Source: Phycisphaerales bacterium (GTDB taxonomy: Bacteria > Planctomycetota > Phycisphaerae > Phycisphaerales > UBA1924). Taken from it: a stretch of 40,783 nt of DNA. The translations under genes were made by a program, and so were the position numbers. The notes below the pieces were generated by a model that saw only the letters and a list, made by a program, of their open reading frames with translations, was not told where the DNA came from and ran no database searches. The DNA is taken from positions 1 through 40,783 of the forward strand of contig REET01000158.1 of the NCBI GenBank assembly GCA_007694925.1, read 5' to 3'. Within the stretch, counting starts at the first letter, position 1. The number at the start of each line of letters is the position of its first letter. Shown one piece after another: positions 19,320-27,801 of the stretch.

Positions 19320-20159
19320 ATGCGCAGCCTCATTGCGGCGTTTGTCGTCCTCTTGTTGTCCTCGTCGATCGCTTTCGGCTGGGGGCGCGACGGGCACGCG
19401 GTGATCTCCGAGATCGCGGATCGCGAGCTCTCGCCCGAGGTCCGCGAGCGGGTGACGGAGATCCTCGGCGGGCGGCACATGGTCGAGGTCGGCGCGTGGG
19501 CGGACGAGGTGCGGCGCCAGCCCGCGTACCGCTGGTCCGCCCCGCTGCACTACAGCAACATCCCGCCCGGCGAGCCCGCGTTCGTCTTCGAACGCCACAG
19601 CCCGCCGGAGGGGTGCGCCGTGGCTGCGATCAAACGGTTCAGCCAGGAACTGGTCGACCCCGAGCTCACCGACGAGCAGCGGCGCGAGGCGCTGAAGTTC
19701 CTCATCCACTTTGTGGGCGACATCCACCAGCCCCTGCACGCTGGTTTCGCCCACGATCGGGGCGGCAACGACATCCGGGTCGAGCTCCTGGGCCGGCCGT
19801 TCAACCTGCACGCGGTGTGGGATTCGGGGCTGATGCGTGCGGCGGAGGTCGGCCCGTGGCCGGAGTACGCCGACCGCCTGCACGCGCGGATCACCGACCA
19901 CCAGCGCGGCGCGTGGTCGAGCCTCGACCCCGAGGTCTGGACGACCGAGTCGTACCAGCTCGCGGTGACCTTCGCGTACGCGATCCCCGACGACGGCAAG
20001 CTCGACGAGGAGTATGTGCAGCGGAACATCGCGATCGTCGACGCGAGGCTCTCGATCGCGGGGGTGCGGTTGGCGCAGCTGCTCAACGAGTTGCTGGACG
20101 AGGGCGACGAACGCGACGCCGCGGTCGACGACGAGGCGGCGGTCCCTGTCGGCGGTTAA
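19320..20159 (+). CDS. S1/P1 nuclease family protein (secreted)
   Basis: Signal peptide ending ...SIAFG with mature N-terminus WGRDGHAVISEIA (zinc-binding Trp1/His of S1-P1), FLIHFVGDIHQPLHAGFAHDRGGNDI. Confidence 0.92.
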   Translation: MRSLIAAFVVLLLSSSIAFGWGRDGHAVISEIADRELSPEVRERVTEILGGRHMVEVGAWADEVRRQPAYRWSAPLHYSNIPPGEPAFVFERHSPPEGCAVAAIKRFSQELVDPELTDEQRREALKFLIHFVGDIHQPLHAGFAHDRGGNDIRVELLGRPFNLHAVWDSGLMRAAEVGPWPEYADRLHARITDHQRGAWSSLDPEVWTTESYQLAVTFAYAIPDDGKLDEEYVQRNIAIVDARLSIAGVRLAQLLNELLDEGDERDAAVDDEAAVPVGG

Positions 20160-21748
20160 TACGCGACGTAGTCGACGACCATCGGCAGGTGGTCGCTGGC
20201 TTCTGAGTCGGTCCGGTGCAGGCCCATGGTCTGCAGCGCCGTGTCGCTGAGGACGGTCGTGTCGAGCGTGAACGCGGCGCTGACGCGGGCGTTTGAGTTG
20301 CTGTAGAGGATGTAGTCGAGGCGTCCGGGCGAGAACGAGCTGCGGGCGCGAGCCCAAGTGTGCTGCGTCGCGTCCCCGAGCACTTCGGCGGGGGCGACGC
20401 TCAGCTCGCTGCCGTCGAGGTCGAGGCCCCGGGCGAGCGTGACGAGCGGGGCGGTCGAGCCGACGAGGTTGAGGTCGCCCCCGATGATCCTGGTGGTCTC
20501 GAAGCGTCGCGGGAGGCTGCCGATCATGGTGTTGAGGGCCGCGGCCTCGGCGACGCGGGTGTGGTCCTCGGCGCCCATGTAGCCGCCGCAGCACTTGAAG
20601 TGGACGCTGGTGACGACGGTGTCGCGGATGGGCGTCTGCAGCAGGGCGGTGACGCTGCGGACGGGGCGCTGGGGGGCATGCTCTTCGGCGTAGACGGGCT
20701 CGGTCACCGAGCGGACGACGGAGAAGCGGGTGATGATGGCGACGCCGCGGTCTGGGGCGCTGACGGCTTGCCACTCGCCTCCGACATGGCGCTGCATCCA
20801 CGAGACGAGGTCGGAGTCGGAGGCGCCGTCCCACTCCTGCACCAAGATGATGTCGGGTTCGAGAGCGGTGATGACGCGGGCGAAGGGCGCGGGGTTGTTG
20901 TTGGGCGCGGCCCGCTCGACATTGTAAGAGAGCACGCGCACCGCGTTGACGGCCTTTGGCGGCGCGATGAGGTCTGAGAGCGCGGGCTCTGCGGGCGCCG
21001 GCATGCGGAAGGCGAACGGATCCGACCAGCCGAGGAGCTCGCCCTGTTCGTCCTTGCTGAGGATGATGCCTGCGCCCCAGGCGAGCGGGGGGGTGCCTCC
21101 GGGGGTGATGTCCAGGGGCTGGCCCTGTGCGCCGGTGTCGGGCAGGGCGCCGCGCGAGGCTCGCTCGCGGTCGCGCTGGGCGGCCCGCTCTGCCCGCTCG
21201 GTCGGACCGCGGAGGTTCAGTGCCGAACGGGCGATGCGGGCCTCGTACCAGCCGGGCTCGCCGCGCTCGTCTGGTTCAACGGCGTGCGTCGGGGCGACGA
21301 TGAAGCCCGCGTCGGCGTGGGAGATGCGGGTCTCGCGCCCGTCGGCGGAGAAGACATGCACCTCGACCCCGCCCCGCAGCCCGTCGCGCCCGCGCGGGCT
21401 CAGGCGGATGCGGAGGTCGGCGCCGAGCTCGGCCGCGGCGGCGGGCTCGGGCAGCTGCAGGCCGGTCGCGGCGTTGCCGTCGAGGTCAAGCAGGATTGTG
21501 AGCGTTTCGTCGGCGGACTGAATGGCGCGGGGCGGGCCGTCGACGCGGAAGCGGATGTAAACGAAGGATTCGTCGGCCATCGCCACGACGCCCTCGGGCC
21601 ATTCGTCCACCGAGCCGTCGAGCATGACCGGGCGGGCGTCGCTGCGGACGGGGTAGAGCCCCGACCCTGGGCGGTCAGAAGCGGGTGCGAGCCCCGCGAG
21701 GAGGGCGAGGGCGAGTGTCGCGAGGGCTGCGGGGCGTGGTGGATTCAT
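20156..21748 (-). CDS. Endonuclease/exonuclease/phosphatase family protein (secreted)
   Basis: Signal peptide MNPPRPAALATLALALLAGLAPAS; NAVRVLSYNVERA, DIILVQEWDGA, RIIGGDLNLVGS, RLDYILYS, SDHLPMVVDY motifs. Confidence 0.92.
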   Translation of the reverse strand: MNPPRPAALATLALALLAGLAPASDRPGSGLYPVRSDARPVMLDGSVDEWPEGVVAMADESFVYIRFRVDGPPRAIQSADETLTILLDLDGNAATGLQLPEPAAAAELGADLRIRLSPRGRDGLRGGVEVHVFSADGRETRISHADAGFIVAPTHAVEPDERGEPGWYEARIARSALNLRGPTERAERAAQRDRERASRGALPDTGAQGQPLDITPGGTPPLAWGAGIILSKDEQGELLGWSDPFAFRMPAPAEPALSDLIAPPKAVNAVRVLSYNVERAAPNNNPAPFARVITALEPDIILVQEWDGASDSDLVSWMQRHVGGEWQAVSAPDRGVAIITRFSVVRSVTEPVYAEEHAPQRPVRSVTALLQTPIRDTVVTSVHFKCCGGYMGAEDHTRVAEAAALNTMIGSLPRRFETTRIIGGDLNLVGSTAPLVTLARGLDLDGSELSVAPAEVLGDATQHTWARARSSFSPGRLDYILYSNSNARVSAAFTLDTTVLSDTALQTMGLHRTDSEASDHLPMVVDYVAY

Positions 21749-21810
21749 GTGGCGAGTATTCGTCGCGCCCGCCCCCCGGGCAAATCGCCGGATCGGTGCG
21801 GCAGGCGCAG

Positions 21811-21850
21811 AAAACGCCCCCAGAGCGGCTGCGGGCCGCTTCGGGGGCGT
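21811..21850 (-). terminator. Intrinsic terminator downstream of KamA-like gene
   Basis: ACGCCCCC-AG-AGCGGC-TGCGG-GCCGCT-TC-GGGGGCGT, then TTTT in the minus-strand direction. Confidence 0.85.
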
Positions 21851-21874
21851 GCTGTTCTCTTGAGGCAACCCGGT

Positions 21875-23335
21875 TTACTGCGGGTCTTGGGAGCGGAGGG
21901 CGTCCTCGGGCACGCCGGCGTGTCGTCCGTTGGTATGGCCGTTCGCGTGCCCGTTGGTGTGCCCGTTCCGGTCGGCGTCGCGTCCGACGGTCACCTCGAC
22001 GGTGGGGCGGACCTGCTCGGGCTTGATGAAGAACTTGCGGTCCGAGGCCGTCAGCGGCTGGAGCTGGTCGTACCAGGTCGCGGTCGGGTCGAACTTGGCG
22101 AAGAAGGGGCGGCGGACGAGGTCGGGGTCGCGGGCCTGGAGGAATTCGAGGACGAACGCCTTCTGCCCGGCGACCTCGCTGACGCCCAGTACATGGCACT
22201 TGCCCGGGAAGCACGACATGCTCGGCCCGCGGACTGTTCTGCCCATGCCCGAGACCTGCTGGTAGGCCTTGCGAAAGATCTCCCAGCACTTGGCGAGCGG
22301 GAGTTCGAAGTAGCTGCGGGCGCCGGTGTCGCGCTCGACGAACATGTAGTAGGGGATCGCGCCGAGGCGGACGCCCCGCGACCAGAGCTCGGCCCACGCG
22401 TTCGCGTCGTCGTTGATGTGTCGGATCAGCGGGCTCTGCATGCGGACATTGGCGCCGGTAGAGCGGATGCGGCGCACGGCCTCTTCGGCGACACCCGTCG
22501 AGATCTCGACGGGGTGGTTGTAGTGGCCCATGATCGCAAGCTGCTTGCCGGCGTTTGTGACATCTTCGAACAGGCGCAGGGCGTCGTCGGCGTCGTTGTC
22601 GGTGACGAAGCGCTGGGGCCAGTACGCGACGCTCTTGGTGCCGATTCGAACGGTTTTGACCGACTCGACAGCGAGCACGGGCTCGATGTACTGGCGCAAA
22701 ACCTTCGACTTCATGATCATCGGGTCGCCGCCGGTGAAGAGCACATCGGTGACCTCGGGGTGCTGCTCCAGGTAGGCGACGAGCTGGTCGGCCTCCTTGT
22801 TAGCGAACCTGAGGTCTTCGAGGCCGACGAACTGCGCCCAGCGGAAACAGAAGGTGCAGTAGGCGTGGCAGGTCTGCCCGTGGCTGGGGAAGAAGAGCAG
22901 CGTCTCGCGGTACTTGTGCTGCACGCCCTGCACGGGCTCGACGGTCCCGTCGTCGAGGGCGATCGTCGGCACATTGTGGGTCATCTGCCCGGCGGGGTGG
23001 GGGTTGAGGCTCAGGCGGATGCGGTTGGCCTCGCGCTCGATCTCTTTCTTGTCCGCCCCATCGCGGATCATCTTGCGCACGGCGCGGTAGTCGTCCTCGT
23101 TGAGCATCCCGCGCTGCGGGAAGGTGAGCTGGAACATCGGGTCGTCGGGCACTTTGTCCCAGTCGATCAGCCGGTCAACGACATACGCGTTGGTCCGGAA
23201 CGGGAGCACGGCCGAGACCACCTCGACCGCCTCGCGGAGCTCGGGGTCGAGGGTCTCCCACTGCGGCAGCTTGGAGATGTTGTTGCGGGTGATGGCGCGG
23301 TACCGCTCGTTGGCGGCCGACTTGTCGGTCGTCAT
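21875..23335 (-). CDS. KamA-family radical SAM protein (lysine 2,3-aminomutase-like)
   Basis: Radical SAM cluster SHGQTCHAYCTFCFRW (CxxxCxxC), DVLFTGGDPMIMKSKVL, MQSPLIRHINDDANAWAELWSRGVRLGAIPYYMF; start MTTDK at 23335. Confidence 0.88.
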   Translation of the reverse strand: MTTDKSAANERYRAITRNNISKLPQWETLDPELREAVEVVSAVLPFRTNAYVVDRLIDWDKVPDDPMFQLTFPQRGMLNEDDYRAVRKMIRDGADKKEIEREANRIRLSLNPHPAGQMTHNVPTIALDDGTVEPVQGVQHKYRETLLFFPSHGQTCHAYCTFCFRWAQFVGLEDLRFANKEADQLVAYLEQHPEVTDVLFTGGDPMIMKSKVLRQYIEPVLAVESVKTVRIGTKSVAYWPQRFVTDNDADDALRLFEDVTNAGKQLAIMGHYNHPVEISTGVAEEAVRRIRSTGANVRMQSPLIRHINDDANAWAELWSRGVRLGAIPYYMFVERDTGARSYFELPLAKCWEIFRKAYQQVSGMGRTVRGPSMSCFPGKCHVLGVSEVAGQKAFVLEFLQARDPDLVRRPFFAKFDPTATWYDQLQPLTASDRKFFIKPEQVRPTVEVTVGRDADRNGHTNGHANGHTNGRHAGVPEDALRSQDPQ

Positions 23336-23560
23336 GGGCGTTCCTCCGCGTGGCGGGGCCCGGCCTGCGAACACACCGATTCAGTGAACGGCACGGACGG
23401 GGCCGAGCGATGAACATGGAGCAACGATTGCTGCTCGGAAGGGGGCCGCGGCTCATCGCCGCTGCAAACCCGGGGGCGGTTCGTCGGGCGTCCTCGAATG
23501 GACGCCCAGACCCGATCCACCAGTCAGTGCATGGTAACCGAAGCCATACGAGAGGGCCAG

Positions 23561-23576
23561 CAGTTTCAGAAAACTG
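23561..23576. repeat. Short perfect inverted repeat in divergent intergenic region (possible operator)
   Basis: CAGTTT-CAGA-AAACTG, adjacent to the AT-rich AATCAAAATACTAACAAAT stretch. Confidence 0.35.
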
Positions 23577-23698
23577 CAATCAAAATACTAACAAATGAAC
23601 TCCGAGAACCACTAAGCCAAAATACCCGCGAGGTCCGCTTGCATCCTGACAGAATCCGGGCTAATCTTGCCGCGAACGCAAGCAACGAGGAGAGGACC

Positions 23699-23752
23699 AT
23701 GATGCTCGCATACCCCCACACCACCGACTTTGCCTTGAGCAACGGCGGGTAA
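23699..23752 (+). CDS. Putative 17-aa leader peptide MMLAYPHTTDFALSNGG
   Basis: Strong SD (ACGAGGAGAGGACC-ATG); TAA stop immediately after GGCGGG; lies directly 5' of an intrinsic terminator in the leader of an ABC exporter operon. Confidence 0.6.
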   Translation: MMLAYPHTTDFALSNGG

Positions 23753-23783
23753 GAGCATCGGCGCACAGACCGTGCACTGCTGC

Positions 23784-23820
23784 CCCGCCTGAACTCAATC
23801 CGGGCGGGTTGTTGTTTTTG
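23784..23820 (+). terminator. Intrinsic terminator in leader (candidate attenuator)
   Basis: CCCGCC-TG (23784-23791) / C-G-GGCGGG (23801-23808) stem, loop AACTCAATC, then TTGTTGTTTTTG. It lies upstream of, and co-oriented with, the ABC operon. Confidence 0.85.
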
Positions 23821-24038
23821 CTGCATCCCGCCCCGTCGCCTTCCCAAATGACACCTTGAACACCGGTTCCTGCCGGCGCGGACATCTGCGCCGGCCAGCG
23901 GGCCGCGGCGTTCCGCGCAGCACCACCCCCGAACCCCTGAACCCCCAACGATCACGGCTGCGCGGCTGATCAGAACGAACCCCAGCGACCGCCCCGGCCC
24001 CCAAGCCGGGCGGGGCGTCATCGACGAGTGCTCCCACC

Positions 24039-25910
24039 ATGCACGCGCTGAAACCGATCTGGAAACTCATGCAGGGCCAGCGATTGCGCTACGCCTCTGC
24101 GCTCGTGGTGCTGGTCCTTGCGGCCGGCGTCTTGTACCTCGTGCCGCTCGTGCCCCAGGTGACCATCGACCGCGTCCTCGCCCCCGAGCACGACGCCGAC
24201 GGCGCCGGCCCGGGCGGGTGGCTGCTGAACCTGATGGGCGGCGAAGAACGGGTGCTAAACAACCTGTGGATCCCGGCGATCGCCATCGTCGGCTTCACGC
24301 TGCTCGCGGGCGGTCTGACCTACCTGCGCGACCGCTGGGCGGCGGGCGCGTCGGAAGGCATCGTCCGTCGCGTGCGCGACCGGTTGTACGACCACCTCCA
24401 GCGCCTGCCGATGCGCTACTACGACACCGCCGAGAGCGGCGACCTCGTGCAGCGCTGCACCTCCGATGTCGAGACGCTGCGGCTGTTCCTCTCCAGTCAT
24501 GTCATCGAGATCGGCCGGTGCGCGTTCATGCTGCTGCTGCCGATCCCGCTGATGGTGATGATCGACTGGCGCATGGCGATCGTCTCGCTGGTGCTGGTCC
24601 CGGTGATCGCGTTCTTCTCGGCGTACTACTTCTTCCGCATCCGCAGCGCGTTCAAGGAGAAGGACGAGGCGGAGGGCCGCCTGACGGCTTCGATTCAGGA
24701 GAACCTCTCGGGCATCCGCGTCGTTCGGGCCTTTGCTCGCCAGGACTTCGAGCGCGAGCGGTTCGACAAGGTCAACACCGACCACCGCGACCTCGACAAC
24801 CGCCTGTACGTGCTCATGGGCCGTTACTGGTCGACTTCCGACCTCCTCTGCCTGACGCAGAAGGGGCTGGTGATCGGCTTTGGGATCTACTGGCTGGCCG
24901 AGGGTTCGCTCGGCGTCGGCGCGTTCTACTTCTTCCTCTCGGTCGTGACGATGTTCATCTTCCCCGTCCGCATGATGGGGCGCGTGCTGACAGAGCTCGG
25001 CAAGGCGATGGTTGCGCTCGGGCGCCTCGAAGAGATCCTCGAACTGATCGAGGAAGACGCGTCCGACGAGCCGGCGATCGCTCTGCAAACCCCGATCCGG
25101 GGCGAGATCGAGTTCAGGGGCGTCGGCTGCGTGCACGGCACGCAGCGCGTGCTCGAAGATGTCTCCTTCAGGGTCGAGCCCGGGCAGACACTGGCGCTGA
25201 TGGGCCCGTCGGGCTCGGGCAAGTCGACGATCATCAACCTCCTGCTTCGCTTCTACGACGCCAGCGAGGGCGAGATTCTGATCGACGGGCGCCCGATCGA
25301 GCGCTACGACCGTCGCGAGCTGCGCCGGAGGATCGCCGTGGTGATGCAGGAGCCGTTCCTCTACTCCAAGACCATCCGCGACAACCTGCGCATCGCGAGG
25401 CCGGACGCGCCCGACTCCGTGGTGACCGAAGCGACGGGGCTCGCGGCGGTCCACGAGTCGATCGAGCGCTTCGAGCGCGGGTACGACACCGTTGTCGGCG
25501 AGCGGGGCGTGACGCTCTCGGGCGGGCAGCGCCAGCGCGTCGCCATCGCCCGCGCCCTCTTGCAGGACCCGCCGGTGCTCGTCCTCGACGACGCCCTGAG
25601 CGCCGTCGACATGGACACCGAGTCGGCCATCATCGACGCCCTCCGCCAGCGCCGTCACGAGCGAACCAGCATCGTGATCGCCCACCGTGTCTCCACCGTC
25701 ATGCACGCCGACACAATCGTCGTGCTCGACAAGGGACGCGTTGTGCAGACCGGCGACCACCGCACGCTGGTGAGCGATCCCGGCCTGTACCGCAGGCTCT
25801 GGAAGCTCCAGACCGCCGGCGACACAACGCAAGACCGGACGCCCACAGACGCCTACACACCCGACCCCGACCGCACCCCTGATTCAGACGAGGTCTCCGC
25901 CCATGGCTGA
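24039..25910 (+). CDS. ABC exporter half-transporter, degenerate-site subunit
   Basis: TM domain plus [29 protein letters not shown], Walker B followed by Asp (LVLDDALSAVD) instead of Glu, IVIAHRVSTV. Confidence 0.95.
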   Translation: MHALKPIWKLMQGQRLRYASALVVLVLAAGVLYLVPLVPQVTIDRVLAPEHDADGAGPGGWLLNLMGGEERVLNNLWIPAIAIVGFTLLAGGLTYLRDRWAAGASEGIVRRVRDRLYDHLQRLPMRYYDTAESGDLVQRCTSDVETLRLFLSSHVIEIGRCAFMLLLPIPLMVMIDWRMAIVSLVLVPVIAFFSAYYFFRIRSAFKEKDEAEGRLTASIQENLSGIRVVRAFARQDFERERFDKVNTDHRDLDNRLYVLMGRYWSTSDLLCLTQKGLVIGFGIYWLAEGSLGVGAFYFFLSVVTMFIFPVRMMGRVLTELGKAMVALGRLEEILELIEEDASDEPAIALQTPIRGEIEFRGVGCVHGTQRVLEDVSFRVEPGQTLALMGPSGSGKSTIINLLLRFYDASEGEILIDGRPIERYDRRELRRRIAVVMQEPFLYSKTIRDNLRIARPDAPDSVVTEATGLAAVHESIERFERGYDTVVGERGVTLSGGQRQRVAIARALLQDPPVLVLDDALSAVDMDTESAIIDALRQRRHERTSIVIAHRVSTVMHADTIVVLDKGRVVQTGDHRTLVSDPGLYRRLWKLQTAGDTTQDRTPTDAYTPDPDRTPDSDEVSAHG

Positions 25911-27756
25911 GCACGCACTCCACGACGACCACTACTCCGGACGCTTCGACCCGAAGCTCTGGATGCGCATCGTGCGCCACACGCTGCCATACCGATGGCT
26001 CATCGCCGGCATGGGGCTCAGCGGCCTGATCATCGCGGCGGTCGAGATCTCGATCCCCATCCTGACCGCACGCCTCGTCGATGGCGCCATCGCCGGCGCC
26101 GACCGTTCGTTGCTCGTCAACCTCGCGTTCGTCTACGCCTTCTGCATCGCGGTCTTCTGCGCCTGCGTGCTCTGGTTCATCGTGATGGCCGGGCGCATCG
26201 CCACCGGCATCGCGTACGACCTGCGCCGCGGCTCGTTCGACCGTCTGCAGGAGCTCTCGTTCTCTTACTACGACACCCGTCCCGTCGGCTGGCTGGTCTC
26301 GCGCCTGACCAGCGACTGCGACAAGATCAGCCGCATCATCCCCTGGTTCAGCCTCGATGTCGTCTGGGGCTCGTGCATGCTCGTGGGCATCTCGATCGCG
26401 ATGCTGATGCTCCACTGGCCCCTGGGGCTGACGGTCCTGCTGATTGTGCCGCCGCTGGTGCTCGTCACGGCGTACTTCCAGCGGCGCCTGCTCTCCAGCT
26501 CGCGCCAGATCCGGCGGACCAACTCGCAGATCACCGCCTCGTACTCCGAAGAGCTGATGGGCGTCAAGACGACCAAGAGCCTGGTGCGCGAAGAGGCCAA
26601 CCTCGGCGAGTTCCAGAGGCTCTCGGACACCATGCACGAGTGCTCGATGCGCAACCGGCTGCAGTCGGCGATCTACCTGCCCGCCGTGATCGTGCTCGGC
26701 TCCGTCGGCGCCGGCCTTGCGCTCTGGAAGGGCGGCGTCGAGGTCGCAAAGCCCGGGGGCGGGGCGCTGTCGGTCGGCGAGCTGATCGCCTTCATGCAGT
26801 TCACCGGCCTTTTCGCGATGCCGATCCAGGACCTCGCCGCGAGGTTCACCGACCTCCAGAGCGGCCAGGCCGCGGCCGAGCGCATCCAGTCCCTCCTCGA
26901 CACCGAGCCGGAGATATCCGACTCGCCGGAAGTGCAGAGCGCGATCGGCGCGCACGCTTCGAGCGATCGCGCCGATGATCCGGCTCTCGCCGAGGACGGC
27001 CTGCCCGCGAAGATCGACCGCGTCGAGTTCCGGCGCGTCTGGTTCGAGTACAAGCCGGGCGAGCCGGTGCTCAAGGACTTCAGCCTCACGGTCGACGCGG
27101 GGCACACGGTCGCGCTGGTCGGCCAGACCGGCGGGGGCAAGAGCACCATCGTCTCGCTGGCCGCACGATTTTATGAGCCCACGCGGGGCGAGATCCTCAT
27201 CGACGGCGTCGACTACCGCAAAAGAAGCCTCCGCTGGCTGCAGTCCAGCCTCGGCGTCGTGCAGCAGACCCCGCACCTGTTCTCGGGCACGGTCGGGGAC
27301 AACATCCGATACGGGAGGTTGGACGCGACCGACGAGGATCTGGTCCAGGCCGCGAAGGCCGCCAACGCCTGGGGCTTCATCGAGCGCCTCGAAGGCGGGC
27401 TGTCGTTCGAGGTCGGCGAGGGCGGCCAGCGTCTCTCGACGGGCCAGCGCCAGCTCGTCTCGCTCTCGCGCGCCCTGCTCGCCGACCCGCAGATCGTCAT
27501 CATGGACGAGGCGACCAGCTCGGTCGACACCGAGACCGAGCGCCTCGTGCAGGACGCGATCGAGACGCTGCTGCAGGGCCGCATCGCCTTCGTCATCGCC
27601 CACCGTCTGAGCACCATCCGCTCGGCCGACACGATCCTCGTCATCAACGAGGGCGTGATCACCGAGCGGGGCACCCACGACGAACTCATGGCCAAGCGCG
27701 GGCGCTACTTCAGCCTTTACAGAAACCAGTTCGCCCGGGAGCACTGGCGGAGGTAG
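25903..27756 (+). CDS. ABC exporter half-transporter, canonical-Walker B subunit
   Basis: VGQTGGGKST, non-canonical signature LSTGQRQLVSLSRALL, canonical VIMDEATSSVD; ATG overlaps the upstream gene's stop by 8 nt. Confidence 0.95.
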   Translation: MAEHALHDDHYSGRFDPKLWMRIVRHTLPYRWLIAGMGLSGLIIAAVEISIPILTARLVDGAIAGADRSLLVNLAFVYAFCIAVFCACVLWFIVMAGRIATGIAYDLRRGSFDRLQELSFSYYDTRPVGWLVSRLTSDCDKISRIIPWFSLDVVWGSCMLVGISIAMLMLHWPLGLTVLLIVPPLVLVTAYFQRRLLSSSRQIRRTNSQITASYSEELMGVKTTKSLVREEANLGEFQRLSDTMHECSMRNRLQSAIYLPAVIVLGSVGAGLALWKGGVEVAKPGGGALSVGELIAFMQFTGLFAMPIQDLAARFTDLQSGQAAAERIQSLLDTEPEISDSPEVQSAIGAHASSDRADDPALAEDGLPAKIDRVEFRRVWFEYKPGEPVLKDFSLTVDAGHTVALVGQTGGGKSTIVSLAARFYEPTRGEILIDGVDYRKRSLRWLQSSLGVVQQTPHLFSGTVGDNIRYGRLDATDEDLVQAAKAANAWGFIERLEGGLSFEVGEGGQRLSTGQRQLVSLSRALLADPQIVIMDEATSSVDTETERLVQDAIETLLQGRIAFVIAHRLSTIRSADTILVINEGVITERGTHDELMAKRGRYFSLYRNQFAREHWRR

Positions 27757-27801
27757 GCCCGGTCGGCGGCCCCGCCCCTCCGGCGGATACGCTTGACGGC
27801 T

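Noticed and set aside
16472-19480. 1002-aa minus-strand ORF
   Set aside because: Shadow ORF opposite the PilP-like and PilB genes, whose domains are unambiguous.
23350-23598. 82-aa ORF upstream of the leader
   Set aside because: No SD, no recognisable domain, overlaps the upstream region of the divergent gene; likely chance.
23498-23752. 84-aa ORF ending at the leader-peptide stop
   Set aside because: Only the last 17 codons have an SD and sit in the attenuator layout; the upstream part looks like fortuitous open frame.
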